A stretch of DNA of 64,000 nt, taken from contig JADNRZ010000026.1 of the NCBI GenBank assembly GCA_015501605.1, positions 248,001 to 312,000 on the forward strand. Direction: 5' to 3'. Positions 48,010 through 61,691 of the stretch are shown one piece after another. Source of the stretch: Panaeolus papilionaceus (lineage: Eukaryota > Basidiomycota > Agaricomycetes > Agaricales). Position numbers and translations under genes: made by a program. Each line of letters begins with the position of its first letter. The stretch's first letter is position 1. The notes beneath the pieces were generated by a model. That model did no database searches and was not told where the DNA came from. It saw only the letters and a list, made by a program, of their open reading frames with translations.

Positions 48010-50956
48010 TCATAGAGGGTTGGGGACCAATATATATCCAAAATACGTCCACGAAATTAGAATAAAAGTGGTAATGGGTACGAGATGGCGGGTGAGGTCG
48101 TAAACGACCATATCAAGATTTGAGACGATGTGGTAGAAGGCGAGCATCTTCATGAAGTCGTGGAATAGTGTGACAAATTTGACGAATTGGAAGATGTAGA
48201 CGAGCACGATCGGAGGAAGTTTGATGACTGAAATGGATCGCGGGCCATGTCGTTTGAGATCTTCGCCCCGGTCCTTCCAGCTACGTTCGATTTGTTCAAC
48301 GAGGAACACGTGCCGAGCCTTCTTGCAGCTCTCGTCGCAATATTTGTGTCGCTATTGAAACGATAATGCAAGTTATTTGAGAAGGTTAGGGTTGGTACAG
48401 TTAAACGATGCACAGAAAGGCAGTCTTCTATCGCAGATAATACTTTTGTACCCTCTGCACAAGACGGCTGGTTGGATGTGATACAACGCTGTAGAACCCT
48501 GAGAAGTAGCGCAAGATTTGGAGAATAGGCTGCCCTGTGAAGGGGTATATCGAAGCCCGTGTCCTCTTCGCATTCATCCGGGACAAGTGATCTATAGAAC
48601 GGAGGAAATTTTCCTTCTGAAAAAATTCCAAGGTAAGGAGGGACTTCACGATAGAAAGCCTTATAAGCACACCTTTTGCCACGGCCCTGGTCCAATGCAT
48701 GGACGCGAAATATGGTAAGCAATATATAGGTCAATTTCGCCTGATATCTGGGGTCTGATGCAACATGATTCCACGACGGATTGCGATCAACTATGGCTTC
48801 AGCACACAACGATAGATACATGGGATATACGGCTATAGGTCCCCATGAAAGGATATCACTGGCGCGACTCTGAGGAGATTCGTTGTCAAGGTTCAAAAAA
48901 TCTTCGATGAGTAATGTGTCCAGGGTCATTTCCGACGTGGTATTCGAGTCATCCATGGTAAGTACCGATAAATGTCTGTGTGTGGTAGAAGCTGTAGTGT
49001 GTCCGCAAATTCGTATGCATTGCCCAAGGCAGGGACATAGCTGGAGAGTATGTGGCCGTTTACGATATCGTCGAATCCCAGTGGGATAACTTGCGTAAAA
49101 GATATCTTCCTAGAATCGGACTAATCATGACCAGGGTGTTAGAACATGAAAGCAAGACCAAGGAAACTACTTACAAGTTGATGGACGGATATGGACGGGC
49201 GGCAAGTACATGATAGAGCAGATATATCGCAACCGGTAGTGTCGCCCATGAGGCTCTCATTGTCGAATACCTGGGCAAAATCTATCTGGTTAAACAGCCA
49301 GATATCTGAACGCGACAACCGTTTTCTTATCTGACCCCTGTTGGAAAAATGCCGCTGTAAGGACGCTATTCAGTGTTCCTGGACAAGTACCCCACACCCG
49401 CACTTCGTTTGGTTGTATCCAGCGGTGAAATACATCATCAAGTTCAGTGCCATCTTTTAGGAAGGAAAGTGAGACGTGATAAAGTACGAAAGAAAAAAAC
49501 AAAGAATACCTCGTAAAAATGGGTATAGTGCAGCCTTGAGTACTCTTCCACCATGAAATTGTACTTGGGTGTCGTGTTCTTCTTTTCCCGAAAGATAGAG
49601 CGGCAAACTGGCAGCTGGCAAGAGATGATAAGTGGCGCAGGCATGCCACTCTCTGCTAACCCCCAAACCCGATCTATATTCACTATGTTCACATCCGTGG
49701 TGGACTGTAGCCCGCGTGAACGGATGCCCCACGCACGGTTGAAAGTGACTCGTAAGTAGCTGTCCAGTAGCTGAGAATGTCTGAATTAAGCAATATTGAG
49801 AGAATCGTCTAGGCTGTAGCGAGATGGTGTGATGGCACTGTTGGAAAAATATGGGAGTATATGGCATCAAGTGAAGTGAAGGGATTTTCTTTGGTCGAGT
49901 CTGGGGCATGTTCAAGAAGCTCTTGTAGTCGCAAATCCGACCGATGGGCATCGGTGTCGATATGAGCGACGACCGTGGATGGAAATATGAATTGGCCTGA
50001 AGAAAGAGAAAGAATCTGTTGAATATCGTGCTCCTTAGGCCAACCTGCGGTGACATTCCACTTTTTGCGGATGATATCAAACTTTTCATCCATGGCCAGG
50101 AACAGTCGGATATTGGCATCCGCGTTGAACGACCCATCTTGCAAATTGAGTTCTGTAACGAGCGACGGTGAAGGCAATGACGAAAAAGCCAAAGTAACGT
50201 GGTACTCCAGCCTACTGGCGACAAGAAATCGAAATGGGATGAAAGGGGGATGGTGATTGATACTGACAAGGAGGTCAATAATATGGATTTGAACCCTGGG
50301 GTCATCGTATTCGTCCAACCATCAGTGAAAATCAAGATGGGATTGCCCAGCTGGGATTCTATAGCTTGGAGTGGCCCGGTAATGAGCTTGGTGAATTAAG
50401 TGATGAGAGGGCGGGAAAGGAATGCTGGGTCCAGGTTCAATGTAAGGTCGTGACTCCGGAATGGCCTCGCATAGTTGATAGGCGAGGGTCGCAATAAGAT
50501 GCTTGGCGATGCCGCGACGACCTTCCAAGCGCTTGAAAAAGAACTGGCAACGATTGTCCCTTCTTCGGCACAAGAGAGCGCTGTGGTTTCCACGATGGAT
50601 GCTTGCCAGCACCTGCGGCCCCGTTCATCCATTTGATGCTGGATTGTTTGATTCCAGGCTGTCGCTGATCTAGTACATGATACTTTGGATGACTGCTAGT
50701 CTGCTACGCGGGTATTGTGGTGGCAGGCAGGACTACTGAAATGTTCACCCGAGTCATCATGGGCGTCTTCAGCGATGGACTCAGCCAAACGAATTCTCCC
50801 TGCAGTCAGATTTTAGCCTTTTATCATTTCAATTATAGTGAAAGACCTTCATACCCCGGTCATTCTGAGATGGCTGGTTAATTTGAGTAAAGCTCCTCCC
50901 ATGATCATTGTTTTTTCGCCACCGAACAGCGACGCCATCCCCGAATTACCACCCAT
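48010..50956 (-). pseudogene. NACHT (NLR-like) pseudogene, copy F
   Basis: Starts MGGNSGMASLFGGEKT, then MIMGG, after which one base is lost in the motif. Walker A GAAGAGK (about 50600) loses the frame directly after the Lys. Walker B region and FRFLVASRLE are readable in further frames (50318-49809). LSSGQFIFPSTVVAHIDTDA is intact. From 48956 to 48160 the helical half is largely open. The last exon (about 48353-48010) reads KYCDESCKKARHVFLVEQ with hydrophobic segments. Several independent frameshifts make a complete product impossible. It is more diverged from C, D and E than these are from each other. Confidence 0.8.
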
Positions 50957-52504
50957 GAACATGATGACGGGCGTAGTATCCCTCGGGTTTGCGCTAAAGT
51001 TACTACCTGTGACTGCATTATACAGCAAATTTGCGTCATTGTTGGACATGAAGAGAAGCGATTCAAGGTGCGTTGAGATATATCCCTCATGACAGTGGAA
51101 AATGGTCAGCTGTAACAAACGTGATATTGCAGACGAGCACGAAACGTCAAGCTAACAGACAGAGACTCAGCAGGGTTCAACGAACACATCATGATGAGAT
51201 CAATTCCCACTTCCCACCGTCCAACATGACCTCGAGCGCAATCGTGCGAGGGCAATGCTATACCCCCCTATATAATATCGAGTGTTCATATGCTTAATAG
51301 AGTCAATAATTATAGGTTCGTGTAATGCGATAAGCTGCTCAAGCAAAGTACGAACATAAGGATACAACGATGTTCACTGCAATCTGACAAACTGACAACC
51401 GGAACGGTTTTCCAGACTCCGGCGGCTCAAAATGTCTACCTGATCCCTTCCAAAAGGCTCTCTGGATCGAACTAAAGTTTTGGGTTTTGTGTATAGTAGG
51501 GTCTCTCCCAATGTAACGTAATTCTTGCATGCATCCGTACATGCATGAATCCCTTGAGCCCTTCAGGCCATGCGCCTAATCTCATCTCAATCTCGTTCTG
51601 CCACTTCGGACGCACTATTCCACTAATTCATGAGGAACACCAAGCCCTAGTGAAACGGAGGCATCTTTTCTTAAAGCAGAGGATGCTACAGAACTCAACT
51701 CGATTGAGATCTGAATCCTGACTCGCTTGACGTCACGTAAATCCGGGCCTCGCGCATTTCATGGATATAGTGCAACACATGTCGGGGTGACAGTGTTTAA
51801 ACACCGGTTTACTATCTAGTTGAGGGCGAGACAAGCACCCCCGTCTGGTTTAGTTGTTTGTTATTGAATTTGTAGCGTCTCCTTAAGTTCTGGCACCAGT
51901 GCACGAGGGAATTCTACGGAGAACCTCGAGCCGTAGTGTGCTTGACCCTTGCTCGTCTGACACTATTTCGCCCTCATTTTCTTGCGACATGCTTTGGTCT
52001 GTATTGAGCGGGGTTCGAAAGAGCAACACACAATGGCCACAAGTTATGTGTAGAATCGGGAGCGTTATCATGTCCATAGATGGACGAGACCTCTTAATAC
52101 AGGGCGACGCAGATCTCCTCTGATGGACTCCGGATCCATAGCGTACTTTACTCAACCAAATGCACAGTGGTCGCCAACAATACTGGAAAGCGTTCATAGT
52201 TTCATACGGCATACCTGGAATTGAGGTGGGTTGTATAATGAGTTGGCATTACTTTGATACTATTCTATAGGTTATCAGGCGTGAGGATAAGTGTTGAAAA
52301 GAATGCGGCTTCTGGAAGAACTTAGGGGCTTTCGACGGAGATACAGCCAACTCCGGGGCAGGAATCAGCCACCTGCCATCACAGTGGTGCGCTTGCATGT
52401 GGATGGACTGGTTTGTGAAGCTGTTCAACTGGGTACAAAGGACAAATTATGCTTAGTGTTCGCTGTGTTCAAGAGGCCTTACTATCATAGGGTAATATAG
52501 CACC
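50957..52504. other. Intergenic, nothing recognised
   Basis: Short open frames on both strands (for example 51883-52212 on minus, 52291-52500 on plus) without recognisable motifs. Confidence 0.3.
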
Positions 52505-54287
52505 TTAATCGGCGTACTGGCTCACTACGTGAGGCGCGTCAGGACATATTTTGTCTACCGAACGAGTCGTAACCGGTAACTCAATCAAGCTTTCATGGTC
52601 TCCGTCTTGCTCTAATCTACTCGCGTCATGCACCCGAGACGATGGCTCTGCCAACTTCACCTCGTGAAGGTTACCGTTGGTAGCATCGAGGCGATTAAAC
52701 ACATTGATGTCAAAGCCTATCGCTGCATTCGACCGGCGATCTCGGGCTGAAAGCTGCTGTTGGTGAGCCTCACGAGGTTGATAGAATTGGCTGAAGGAGC
52801 CTGAAAAGGAGAACGGGTAGACGATATATCAGTTTAATTTCGTAATGGACGGTGTTCATACCGATTGACCCAGCAACAGATCCGGGAGGGCAGGTCGTTC
52901 AAGCTCTTCTCGAAGCGATTTTCGTGAGTTTAGAGTCTGATAAGATGTGGCTGTTTGAGCTAAAGTCATGCAAAGAAGAATGGAGGTGGCGCACCATCAA
53001 GAGAGTATTTCTGGACGAAGACGCATTAGCGCTCAACATCAGAACAAGTGATGAGGATGACATACGTATAAATGCGTCCCATGGGCTAAATAACTAATGA
53101 GGATCTTTCTCGTCCTAAAAAATGTACCAATAACTTACAAACGCAAAGATCACATGGAAATTTGTGTCTTGAAGTGTCGTCTAGAGAATTATGCCGAATC
53201 ATTAGATTGTTACTCCATACATAGCGATAATGTGACGAACGAAGGTAATGAGATCCATGATCTAAAAATAAGTCAGTGATTATACTTCCCCATGACCAAG
53301 ACCATAATATAAGCGGAGAACTCACGCAGAAAAATGCGCCGAACGCCGCGGTTTCAATCGAGGAACGGATGACGCGCGTTATGACATTGTCACTATCTGG
53401 TTGGCCGTGAGGCCTGTGTAACAAGCATTACTGTGCACTCACTTCTGCCACCGGTTCGGCTCTTGTTTAGGTGCCACCACAGCAGAACTCTGGAACACAG
53501 GAAGCTTTAGAGACATACAATGCCAAGGGCAGTGTGAGGGCCGTACGTGATGCTTCCATCGGCTAACACGGCCACCACCTGCCAAGAGTCGACAATCGGA
53601 ATGAGTTTATGATATGAAGTGACTCTGGTAGGTGCTAGATGTGAGCAACATCTAGTGCGAGAGGTTGCACACGACGTACACTGGTGTCTGGAATGCAAGT
53701 AGGGAGCACGCGATACCCAACGAAGCTTGAGCCGCCGATATTGCGAAGAGCCCAGCGAATACTCGAACCGAGTCTGCAAACTGACGGATTCGCCACGAGA
53801 GATAGATTTGGATAGGGAATGATGTCCTGGATTTATGTATGAAAAATCAAGAAGTTGTGACGAATGGACAGAGCGTACAGTGTGGTCACGATGGGGGTAG
53901 CAGAAAAGGGCCATAGAATATGAGCGAGGAAGGCGGTATCATTAAAATGATCGACGACATAGACCCAAAGCATGTATATGAGGGCGCATGTGTGGAAGGT
54001 GTCTAGCAGGAACGTCCAGGCTACCAGGCATCTGGCATCACCTATGTAAGTACACCCCAGGACTGTGGATTCTAAGTTTAAACTTTCCTGACTTACTTTG
54101 TGAGAGGCTTGTCATCTGTCTGGTACATCCAGTACCTTGTGAATTGCAGAAGGCAGATGCCGTAAAGGAATGAATTGAATATGACTCCAACGACCAGTGG
54201 ACCAACAATGACATCGACCTTGGAGAGCACGGAAGGGGCAGATGAGTGTATTACTGAGAGAACAGAAGGAATGGGGAACGGTGACAT
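52505..54287 (-). CDS. DUF6534-like seven-helix membrane protein
   Basis: Integral membrane protein of an Agaricomycete family with receptor-like topology. Nine exons join in one frame: 54287-54097, 54031-53879, 53826-53680, 53624-53547, 53489-53443, 53396-53326, 53261-53214, 53180-53139, 53085-53026 (278 residues, TAA at 53026). Family hallmarks: VDVIVGPLVVGVIFNSFLYG, CLVAWTFLLDTFHTCAL, HILWPFSATPIVTTL, FPIQIYLSWRIRQF, FAGLFAISAAQASLGIACSL, HLNKSRTGGR, DNVITRVIRSSIETAAFGAF. The end is less certain. Exons encoding TLNSRKSLREELERP (about 52935-52861) and a polar tail (52800-52505) look like the normal family C-terminus, and could be joined instead of the stop at 53026. Function unknown. Confidence 0.7.
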
Positions 54288-55572
54288 TGTGACTGGGGGA
54301 TGAACAGGAAATGTGGAGGAAAGACATACATCGTCTTTTTCTCCTTGCACGTTCTTATGAACCACCAAATTATCTCCAATGCTCGATTGTTCGCCTGATT
54401 TGATTCCGCCGAGAACATCTCTGTGCAATGCGATCGTTATGCGCGAGGCACCAGCCAACGGTTTTGAGTACTAATCAAGGGACCTCGGAATGGCAATGCC
54501 GCATTCCTTCGATTTGAACACCGACAAATCAATTGAACTATCCATAAGCAGCTCCTGTATGTAAAGGGAAGCACTAAGGTTGCCTAAACGTATAATGCGG
54601 GTTTGTCTACGGTAATAAGTGTCAAGGCCATCCGTTTTGGCTCAGCTCATGCGTTCAGGTCAATTATGAAGAGAATATTACCCGGTTTTTGGGGGAATTA
54701 TTCGAGACGTGGGTGTCGAAAACGTGTTAGGTGCATGCCCACACTGATGAATGACAATGACAGGTCTATGTCAGGACCACTTCTCAGTGTTTATCGATTA
54801 TCTCCTTCCCTGCAGCTGGAAGAGTAATCCATACGGAGCTCCATAGAGTGGGGAAGATCACTAGGGATCGGTCTTCGAAGCTTCCGTTCGAAGGCCTGGG
54901 GGTAGTACGAAGATAGCATAATGAAATGCTGAACAATACGAATACACATCGATCTTCGAGGCAGTTTTGGAGAGTATGTCTTTTGCGTCCGATAAGAATA
55001 GTAAGCGCAGCTTATTAGTTCTATTTTTTCCCTACAGATTGTGTGATATGACAAGCAGGGCTACTTCATATCACAAATTGACATCTTCAAGAAAGGTCAT
55101 TGCCTCGTGCGGCCAATTTTGGCAACCTTATGCAATCACAAGCACAAAGGCGCCTGGATGCTGAGCATGAGTATCGCATTTTGATTCAATCCTACTTATG
55201 CTGGTGATCTCAGTACGTCCTGAAGTGCCTTCGAGGAACCCACATACTGAAATTGAAATTACTGGCAAACCGCTAGTAAGTTTTGCACCATCTTCGGTAT
55301 AAATCTCATGAAAGATAATGGCTTTATCATTTCAGAATAATAGTTTGAGCCAATCCGTAGGTCGAACAGGGAGTCTGTCATAAATTTAAAAGGATGAGGA
55401 CAGCAGCCCCTATCTTGGACCCTGTGAGCGTTTGCATAATTTTCTCGCGGTTTGATTGGCTCTGGCTCAATGAGCAACAATTGGGGGTTTCTCATTACCC
55501 TCTCTACCACCACCTTATACGACGCGTCGACGTTGGATTCTTGCTGTTATATGATACTTTTGCGTGATCTAC
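54288..55572. other. Intergenic, nothing recognised
   Basis: Between divergent genes, so it holds both promoters. An 84-codon frame on minus (55259-55513) has no recognised homology. Confidence 0.3.
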
Positions 55573-58500
55573 ATGCCGTCTGAACCTAATGACCTGAAAA
55601 TAAAGCAACTTGATTCAAAATTCGACATTCAAGTTCTGGAGGAAGCTTCCTATATTCTCTGGCATGTTTGGCGATCGACGCGGCCTGAATTTGCGACTCT
55701 TCAGGCGTGTATAGACGTGTTATCTGGACATGAACAGCTTTATGTGTTATTAAAGAAGGCCCACCGGTTGGGGAAGTACGATAGTATCAGGGCTTGGAAT
55801 GGTAAGTTATTAAATTTGTTTCCTCTGATCATGAACTATCTCATAACTCAGTCGGTACTTGAATTTTTAGGGTGTACACCATACTTGTCGTTCTCGCAGG
55901 ATGACAAGGCTGAATCCCTAATATCTACCTATTTAGACAAATTACGACCAGCGCTGATCAGGTTGGTCGCTGGAGAAATAGCTCTACCCCAGTGGTCACC
56001 ATCAGGTGCTCAGTTTCAAGATCCAGGCGTCGTAGAGCACCTCCACAAACTGCAAATCCCGTGTTTAAAGGGGAGGCCTAATCTCCTGCTACACGACTTG
56101 GGTCATTTTAGGCAGAGTCCTGATCTGCAATCGCGTCTGAACAACATCTTCATGCCCAACAATCATACGTCCGTCTTGTGCCACTCATTCCTCTTCAAAC
56201 GTCAAATTAACAAGTCATGACAGATTCCTGGTCAATACGTCTGGTTCTGGAAAGACGCGTCTTCTGTTGGAAGGATTGTGCCAACAGTGGGGCTTTTATT
56301 TCACCTCGCTGGTGGATTCCAGTCTCCTAGGTTCAAGTGATGTGCAAAATTGTATCCATACCCATGTTCCCGATTCTTCCAAATTCCGACACATATTACC
56401 TCCTCCTGATTCAGCTGCTTACGACGCAGCACTAAAAAATAATCGGGACATTGCCAACCGAGTGTTCCGACAGGTCTTCCTCGCTCGACTCCTTGTATTC
56501 AATACTTTCGCCGAAATCATGATCGAACACATCAACACCACCGATTCAATAAGCCAAGCAGACGCACAGACATACCGTCAGCGTTGGCTGCTGCTACAAC
56601 TCCAGCCTTCAATCGTTGATCCAGAGGTGTGGGATGTTTTCGACGATCTTTCCTCAAAACTCGCCAACACCTCGGATTGCTTCATAAACACCAACACGAA
56701 ATCCCTCCTGAGCAGGGTGCGCAAGCTTTGCTCCAAGCTTCCAGAAAACGGTACCTCCTGTCTTGCCAACGGCTTATCGGGGAGTAATGCCAGCGACACT
56801 GGTATGTCCTCCGCCTACGATGCAGGGCAGACCCCCATTTTCTGTGTTCTCGATGAGGCGCAGCACGCAGCTACTCAATTGAATTCTGCGTTCCGTTCCG
56901 ATCAGAATGGGGCACATCGACCTATTCTACGTGAAATTGTGAAGGCTTGGGAGGGTCAATCATTTGGCCAGGGGATTTTTATGGTGGTTGCCGGCACCGG
57001 TATTTCCAAGGACGTAGTCGACCAGGCGATGGCCTCCGCTATTATGAAAGACTCAAGATACCGCTGGTGTTCTGACACTGGGGCATTTGATCGTGAAGAA
57101 GTTCAGAGAAGGTACTTGGAAAAATATTTACCGCCAACCCTGCTTCGCTCCACATCTGGGTCCCGTCTTCTACAAAGAATTTGGTATTGGCTGCATGGCA
57201 GGTTTGTAATCTATGGCCACCTGTGATAGAACAATTCTAACATTTTACCCCAGATATCGCTTTACTGCTGGTTATGTGTCAGAACTCATTATGAACGGAT
57301 TTAGGAGACCCCATGGTCTGCTTAACGGCTACGTCAACTACTTCACAGACTATACCATCACGGACGCTGCTACGTTCCTCAAGGCAGAGGATAGCAGTCC
57401 GCTTCCTATTTTTTCCAAGTACCGCTGGGACTTTTCTAAACTAAAGAAAAGTACGTCTCCCTTACGACACACGATCCCAAAGTTTTTTTTTCCCTCGATC
57501 CGTTGCTGATTTACAATTAGACAGCGACATGCTTTCCACAATACACCAATTAACTTCACACTATCTTATACGAGCCGAGCTCCCTGCCACACTAGGTCGA
57601 GATGAAGCCATCTACGTTGAATACGGATTCGCCAGATTTGTCGACTCAGAGACCAAGACAGTGGTAGTAGACGAACCCCTTGTCCTCCTGGCCGCCACCC
57701 GTTGGATAAACAAAAACCACCAGACGAGCTACAAATGTTTCGCTAAACAAATCACACAACACACTCACTCCTGCAATGGATTCGAAAACTATATCGCATT
57801 CTGCCTAGACATGATCTTTTCAACAAAGCGCACACTGAGCGACGTTTTCTCCTTCTGCGGTAAGCCCCCAACATGGGCAGAACAAGACGCGGAACTCGTT
57901 GCGTTACACCGAACACGGTTAGGTGTGATCGAGCAGGGCGTTGTGCGTCATTATGCTTATTCAGGGACTTCTGTATCCCTGGGCATTAATTGCAAGTCCC
58001 CGGAGGAAACCGCAAGGTGGCTTGACCACTCCTCATACACCCCCATATGTTTCCCGCACATCTCCATGGGCCCTGACCTTATTTTCGCTTTGAAGCTCTC
58101 AGATGGGTCCTTGATATGGGTAGCCTTGCAAGCGAAATACTCTCTTGGCAAGAGCGGACTTTTGTCGAGGAGCTCCCTGAGACGGGCAATGCAAAGCGTC
58201 ACCCCAAGCCGGTTTTACATTGACAAGGTAAGCTATCAATTCGCCGAAATTACCTTTGTGCTTAATTGAATTACCTCCTGCAGGATGGAAACCGGTTTTC
58301 ACCTTCTAGTCATCCTTCTCTGATAGAAGAAACCCGTCGTTCTTTGCTTTCATTGCCCAGACGGCGCGCCGACGCAGGGAAATACAGTCTCTTGCGGGTT
58401 GTCGTGTCCTTCCCTGCAACGACCAACCTCAAGCGAGGATTAGAGGAAGATCCGGACGACGATGGCCACCCCATCGCTAGTCTCAACATGGATCTTCTTA

Positions 58501-58649
58501 AACAGGTTACGCGGAGGCTTTCGCCAACGGATTTATTGCAGGGTTTGGAAGACCCTTTGCGTAGCTCTGGAAAGCCTGGAAAGAGGAAGCGGGGTGAAGA
58601 TAAGCCGAGGAACAGGCCAAAGAAAATTAAACTCAACCAGCAGGCGTAG
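55573..58649 (+). CDS. Crinkler-like P-loop NTPase with PD-(D/E)XK nuclease domain
   Basis: Six exons (55573-55801, 55871-56168, 56224-57201, 57254-57450, 57521-58227, 58284-58649) sum to 924 codons plus stop. Walker A-type SGSGKTR at residues 182-188, formed directly after a splice junction. Walker B-like PIFCVLDEAQ at about 380-389, followed by MVVAGTGIS. The C-terminal domain has PDLIFAL (from about 752) and VALQAKYS (about 769-776), fitting the PD...(E/Q)XK signature of restriction-endonuclease folds. The last 20 residues hold a bipartite-like basic signal (KRKRGEDK, RPKKIKLN). This NTPase-plus-nuclease layout with nuclear signal matches CRN/CR-type proteins of fungi. No secretion signal was seen. 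Catalysis is inferred from motifs. Confidence 0.75.
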
Positions 58650-59467
58650 ATGAATATTAATAGAGCTGTTGCCGAGTCATTTAGCTATATGTATGTAGGT
58701 ATTTTAGGTGTCCGTATTTATATCCATTATCCCTCGGCGCTCTTTCCTGCTAACATTTATGTGGAGCTAGTATGGAGTCGAGTGGAACGAAATATCAGAG
58801 GAAGCGAAAGTTGGCATTGTAAGATTTATGTACGTTTTATGGACAGGGTGTAATCAAAAGGAGGATTTATATGGGAGGGAAGAGATGGTACAAAAGATGA
58901 ATTTGAAATGAAAAAAAGTCAATCTCGCAAGCGACCTCCGAGATTGTCCGATAAAGGAAGGTCTTATCGGGAGAGCGAGAGGGCTTGACGAGAGAGAGAC
59001 GCATAGTGGAAGGGGATGGGTGGATGAATGTATAGATGGACGTGAATAGTTCGTGGTAGTGAGTAACCGAAAAACTAGCTATAATGAGGATCACAATCGC
59101 ATCAAAAGGGTCCTTCAAAGAGCAGTCAGAAATGCGGAAATCATACAAACACTCCCAGAAGTCGAATGCCGAAAAATGTGCATGTGCGCTTTTCTACAAC
59201 AACACTTCCGCCTTCCCTTGGTTTCACCAATGATCGCCATCGTGCAGCCTTGAATCCGAGAAAGGGGGTGGTACCAGCCGCAGGGAGTTCAGTCGACAAA
59301 GGGACCTGCTTGCGCCTTCTTCCCCCCATCTTTGACGTAAAACGGAGTGACCAGGACTGAGATACTCATATCCTTATTGGATTGTTCTTCGCTGTTTTGA
59401 ACGTCGGTAAAAAGTAGAATAAAAAGAGGTGAAAAAGACGAACATTGATTGGTTACACCGTAATTGA
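58650..59467. other. 3' flanks of convergent genes
   Basis: Non-coding stretch between the stops of the Crinkler-like and PIN genes. No gene recognised. Confidence 0.35.
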
Positions 59468-60698
59468 TCACGGCCCTGGGTCCAATTTCTCGCCGCGAGC
59501 TAAAACGCGAACAACTTTGCTAGGTTGGGAAATCATCTCCATCATGGCCATAACTGCAGGTGGGCGTTCAACGAGTGCGGCTCTTCCACTTCCAGAAGGC
59601 CTGCGAGGTTGAGCACGTTTAGGACGGTCTTCTTCTTCACCCCGGTTTGGTAATGCGGCTTCGACTTCCAAAATATTGACACCAGCCCTGGCAGCCCAGT
59701 TTGCGATAACGACACCAGAAGAACGATTTTCATACTTGGTAGCATGAGAGATGTTGGGAGCAGGGAGAGGAACTGGGTTCAAAGGAGCAGAAGATGCGTT
59801 TGAAACCGACATATCAGCGAGCTTGAGAGCGATGGATTGGGGAGAGCAAGGCGGCTTTGGAACGACAGCTAAGACGACGTTGAACTTGGATGAGCTATTT
59901 TTGTCTTGATTGCCGTTGGCGGTCTGTCTGGCAGGCAAGTTGAGTTCCTCCTCTGGGTGCTCTGTTTCCCATCGTGCACAGCAGATGATGCGGCGCACCC
60001 ACTCGGGACATGCAGTGGGAGGATTGTTGGATTTGGTCTCGGTGTCTTCACTCAGCTGAATTTTATCCCATAGAACGAAGGCGTCATCCCTCTGGACCCG
60101 GATGCGAGGGTTGACACCAACTTGGGCCTCCAGGAATCGAGACGCAGCTCTAGCCTTTTGAGCCGGGGTAGAGGTGCCTTTCTTGAGAAGATCGAGGGTA
60201 TTGAGCGCTAGAGAATAAGTCAGCATTTGAATGAAACATGCTGACCAGCTACTAACCTTCCAAAGGAACAATGAGCACTTCTTGACGACCGTCCCTGCAC
60301 CATCTCTTGACCTTGTAAAGTGCGTGGAGGAGGACACTAGCATCAACGACTATAACGTCCGCATCCTTCCCCTTCCTATCGTCTTCCTCAGAGTTCCTCC
60401 TTCCTGCATGAAAGCTAGAAACCTCTTCAACCTGCCGATCTCTGTTCGGCTTCTCCTGACTCGGTAGGGTCATTCGATCCCTTGATTCCCCAGAGCCCTT
60501 CTTCCGATGTGCAAGATTTCCTCCCGGTGAGTTTGGTCCGCGCTTGGACGGCGCTGAATGAGCAGGTCCATGATGATTGTTGTTATATTTGCGCTCCCTC
60601 CAGTTACCGGATCCTGGACCATTGGACGAAACGGTTTTCTCCAGTTGTTCGACCTGGTGGTTTAGAAATGCAGCACCCAGTGCTCTAGACATGGCCAT
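59468..60698 (-). CDS. PIN-domain protein (putative ribonuclease-like)
   Basis: Two exons (60698-60257, 60207-59468) give 393 residues. Residues 1-110 are basic and low-complexity. A PIN-like fold starts at DADVIVVDASVLLHALYKV (first acidic residue Asp119), continues with LIVPLEALNTLDLLKKG across the intron and KARAASRFLEA, and has a second acidic patch at RVQRDDAFVLWDK. The far part (KFNVVLAVVPKPP, then GVVIANWAARAGVNILEVEA) fits the end of such a domain. PIN domains are metal-dependent RNases in RNA turnover (SMG6/EST1, Swt1 and others); which branch this belongs to cannot be told. The C-terminal 60 residues are basic and Pro-rich. Confidence 0.65.
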
Positions 60699-61691
60699 TT
60701 TATTGGCACTGTTAGAAGAGACCTATCCAAGTTTGTCAGATTGTCATTCATGGTGTAAATTCGTAGTATCTAACCTTTTCCATAAGTTTAAACTTTGAGA
60801 TGAAGGTCGTTGGTAATGGTAGTATGAGGACAGCCCCAATTGACCTCCAATGACCGCTTTGTCACTGGTAATTATGTAATCCATGCTCAGATTCATTGTG
60901 CATTCATGTAATTCCGACCTCAGGTTCGTCAAAGGTCCGATGTTCATTACCATGTTCTCTTGTAATGGTCATTTAAATAATTTCTGGAGGAACAGAAAGG
61001 ACGAACATGATAAATTACTCGGCGCCTTTTGCATGAGTTTCAGGACTCAGTTAGTTTAAATTGTTATTTATTTAATTTAGATGTGCTTGTCTGTATTACA
61101 TAATTTAAAATAAATGGTCACCCACAATTCCTGGAATTCAATCCACTCAAAGTCCGTTCTTCTCATCTTGACAGTGACACCCGAACCCCCGACTTTCCAC
61201 TGCGTTAACGAGACATTGGGCGCCTATCAAACTAAATTATGGTCATAATGCAAGCTCTCATTGGTCTATAGGAATCCTCACGCCACACACTACCAAAGAT
61301 CCTGATATAGGTTAGAAGAAAGCTGTGTTTCGCGCAAAATTGTTCACACTTGCGCCCACAAACCTTGTATCATGCACCATCCACACCGGATGAAATGCAT
61401 CCTTTATTGTTCAAAAGGCAAAAATCCCACCTTGATACACATAAACCTTGTTCGATGCCCACTTCATGCAGTCGGACCTTTATGTAAAACGTCCTGGCCC
61501 ATGTTCACTTAAAAAGCCCCCCTTCAAAGTGCTTTCTTGTTACCATCTCTTCCCCTTAAGCCTTCCGTACCGTCTGCACGTTTCCAGCCTGTTGGATAAC
61601 GGTCGTCTTTGCAGAGTTGTATAAAGGTTTAGAGACGCCTACACTCCACTTATCGCTCGATCACAATCCTTGATAAACGTCTGTTCGCACA
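60699..61691. promoter_or_regulatory. Divergent promoter region, TATA box of the dynamin-like gene
   Basis: Non-coding 1 kb between divergent genes. TATAAAGG at about 61620-61627 lies 65-70 bp before the start of the dynamin-like gene and is a plausible TATA box. No other element was recognised. Confidence 0.4.

Noticed and set aside
51883..52212. 109-codon frame on minus
   Set aside because: No recognisable domain and no link to the neighbouring DUF6534-like gene could be shown.
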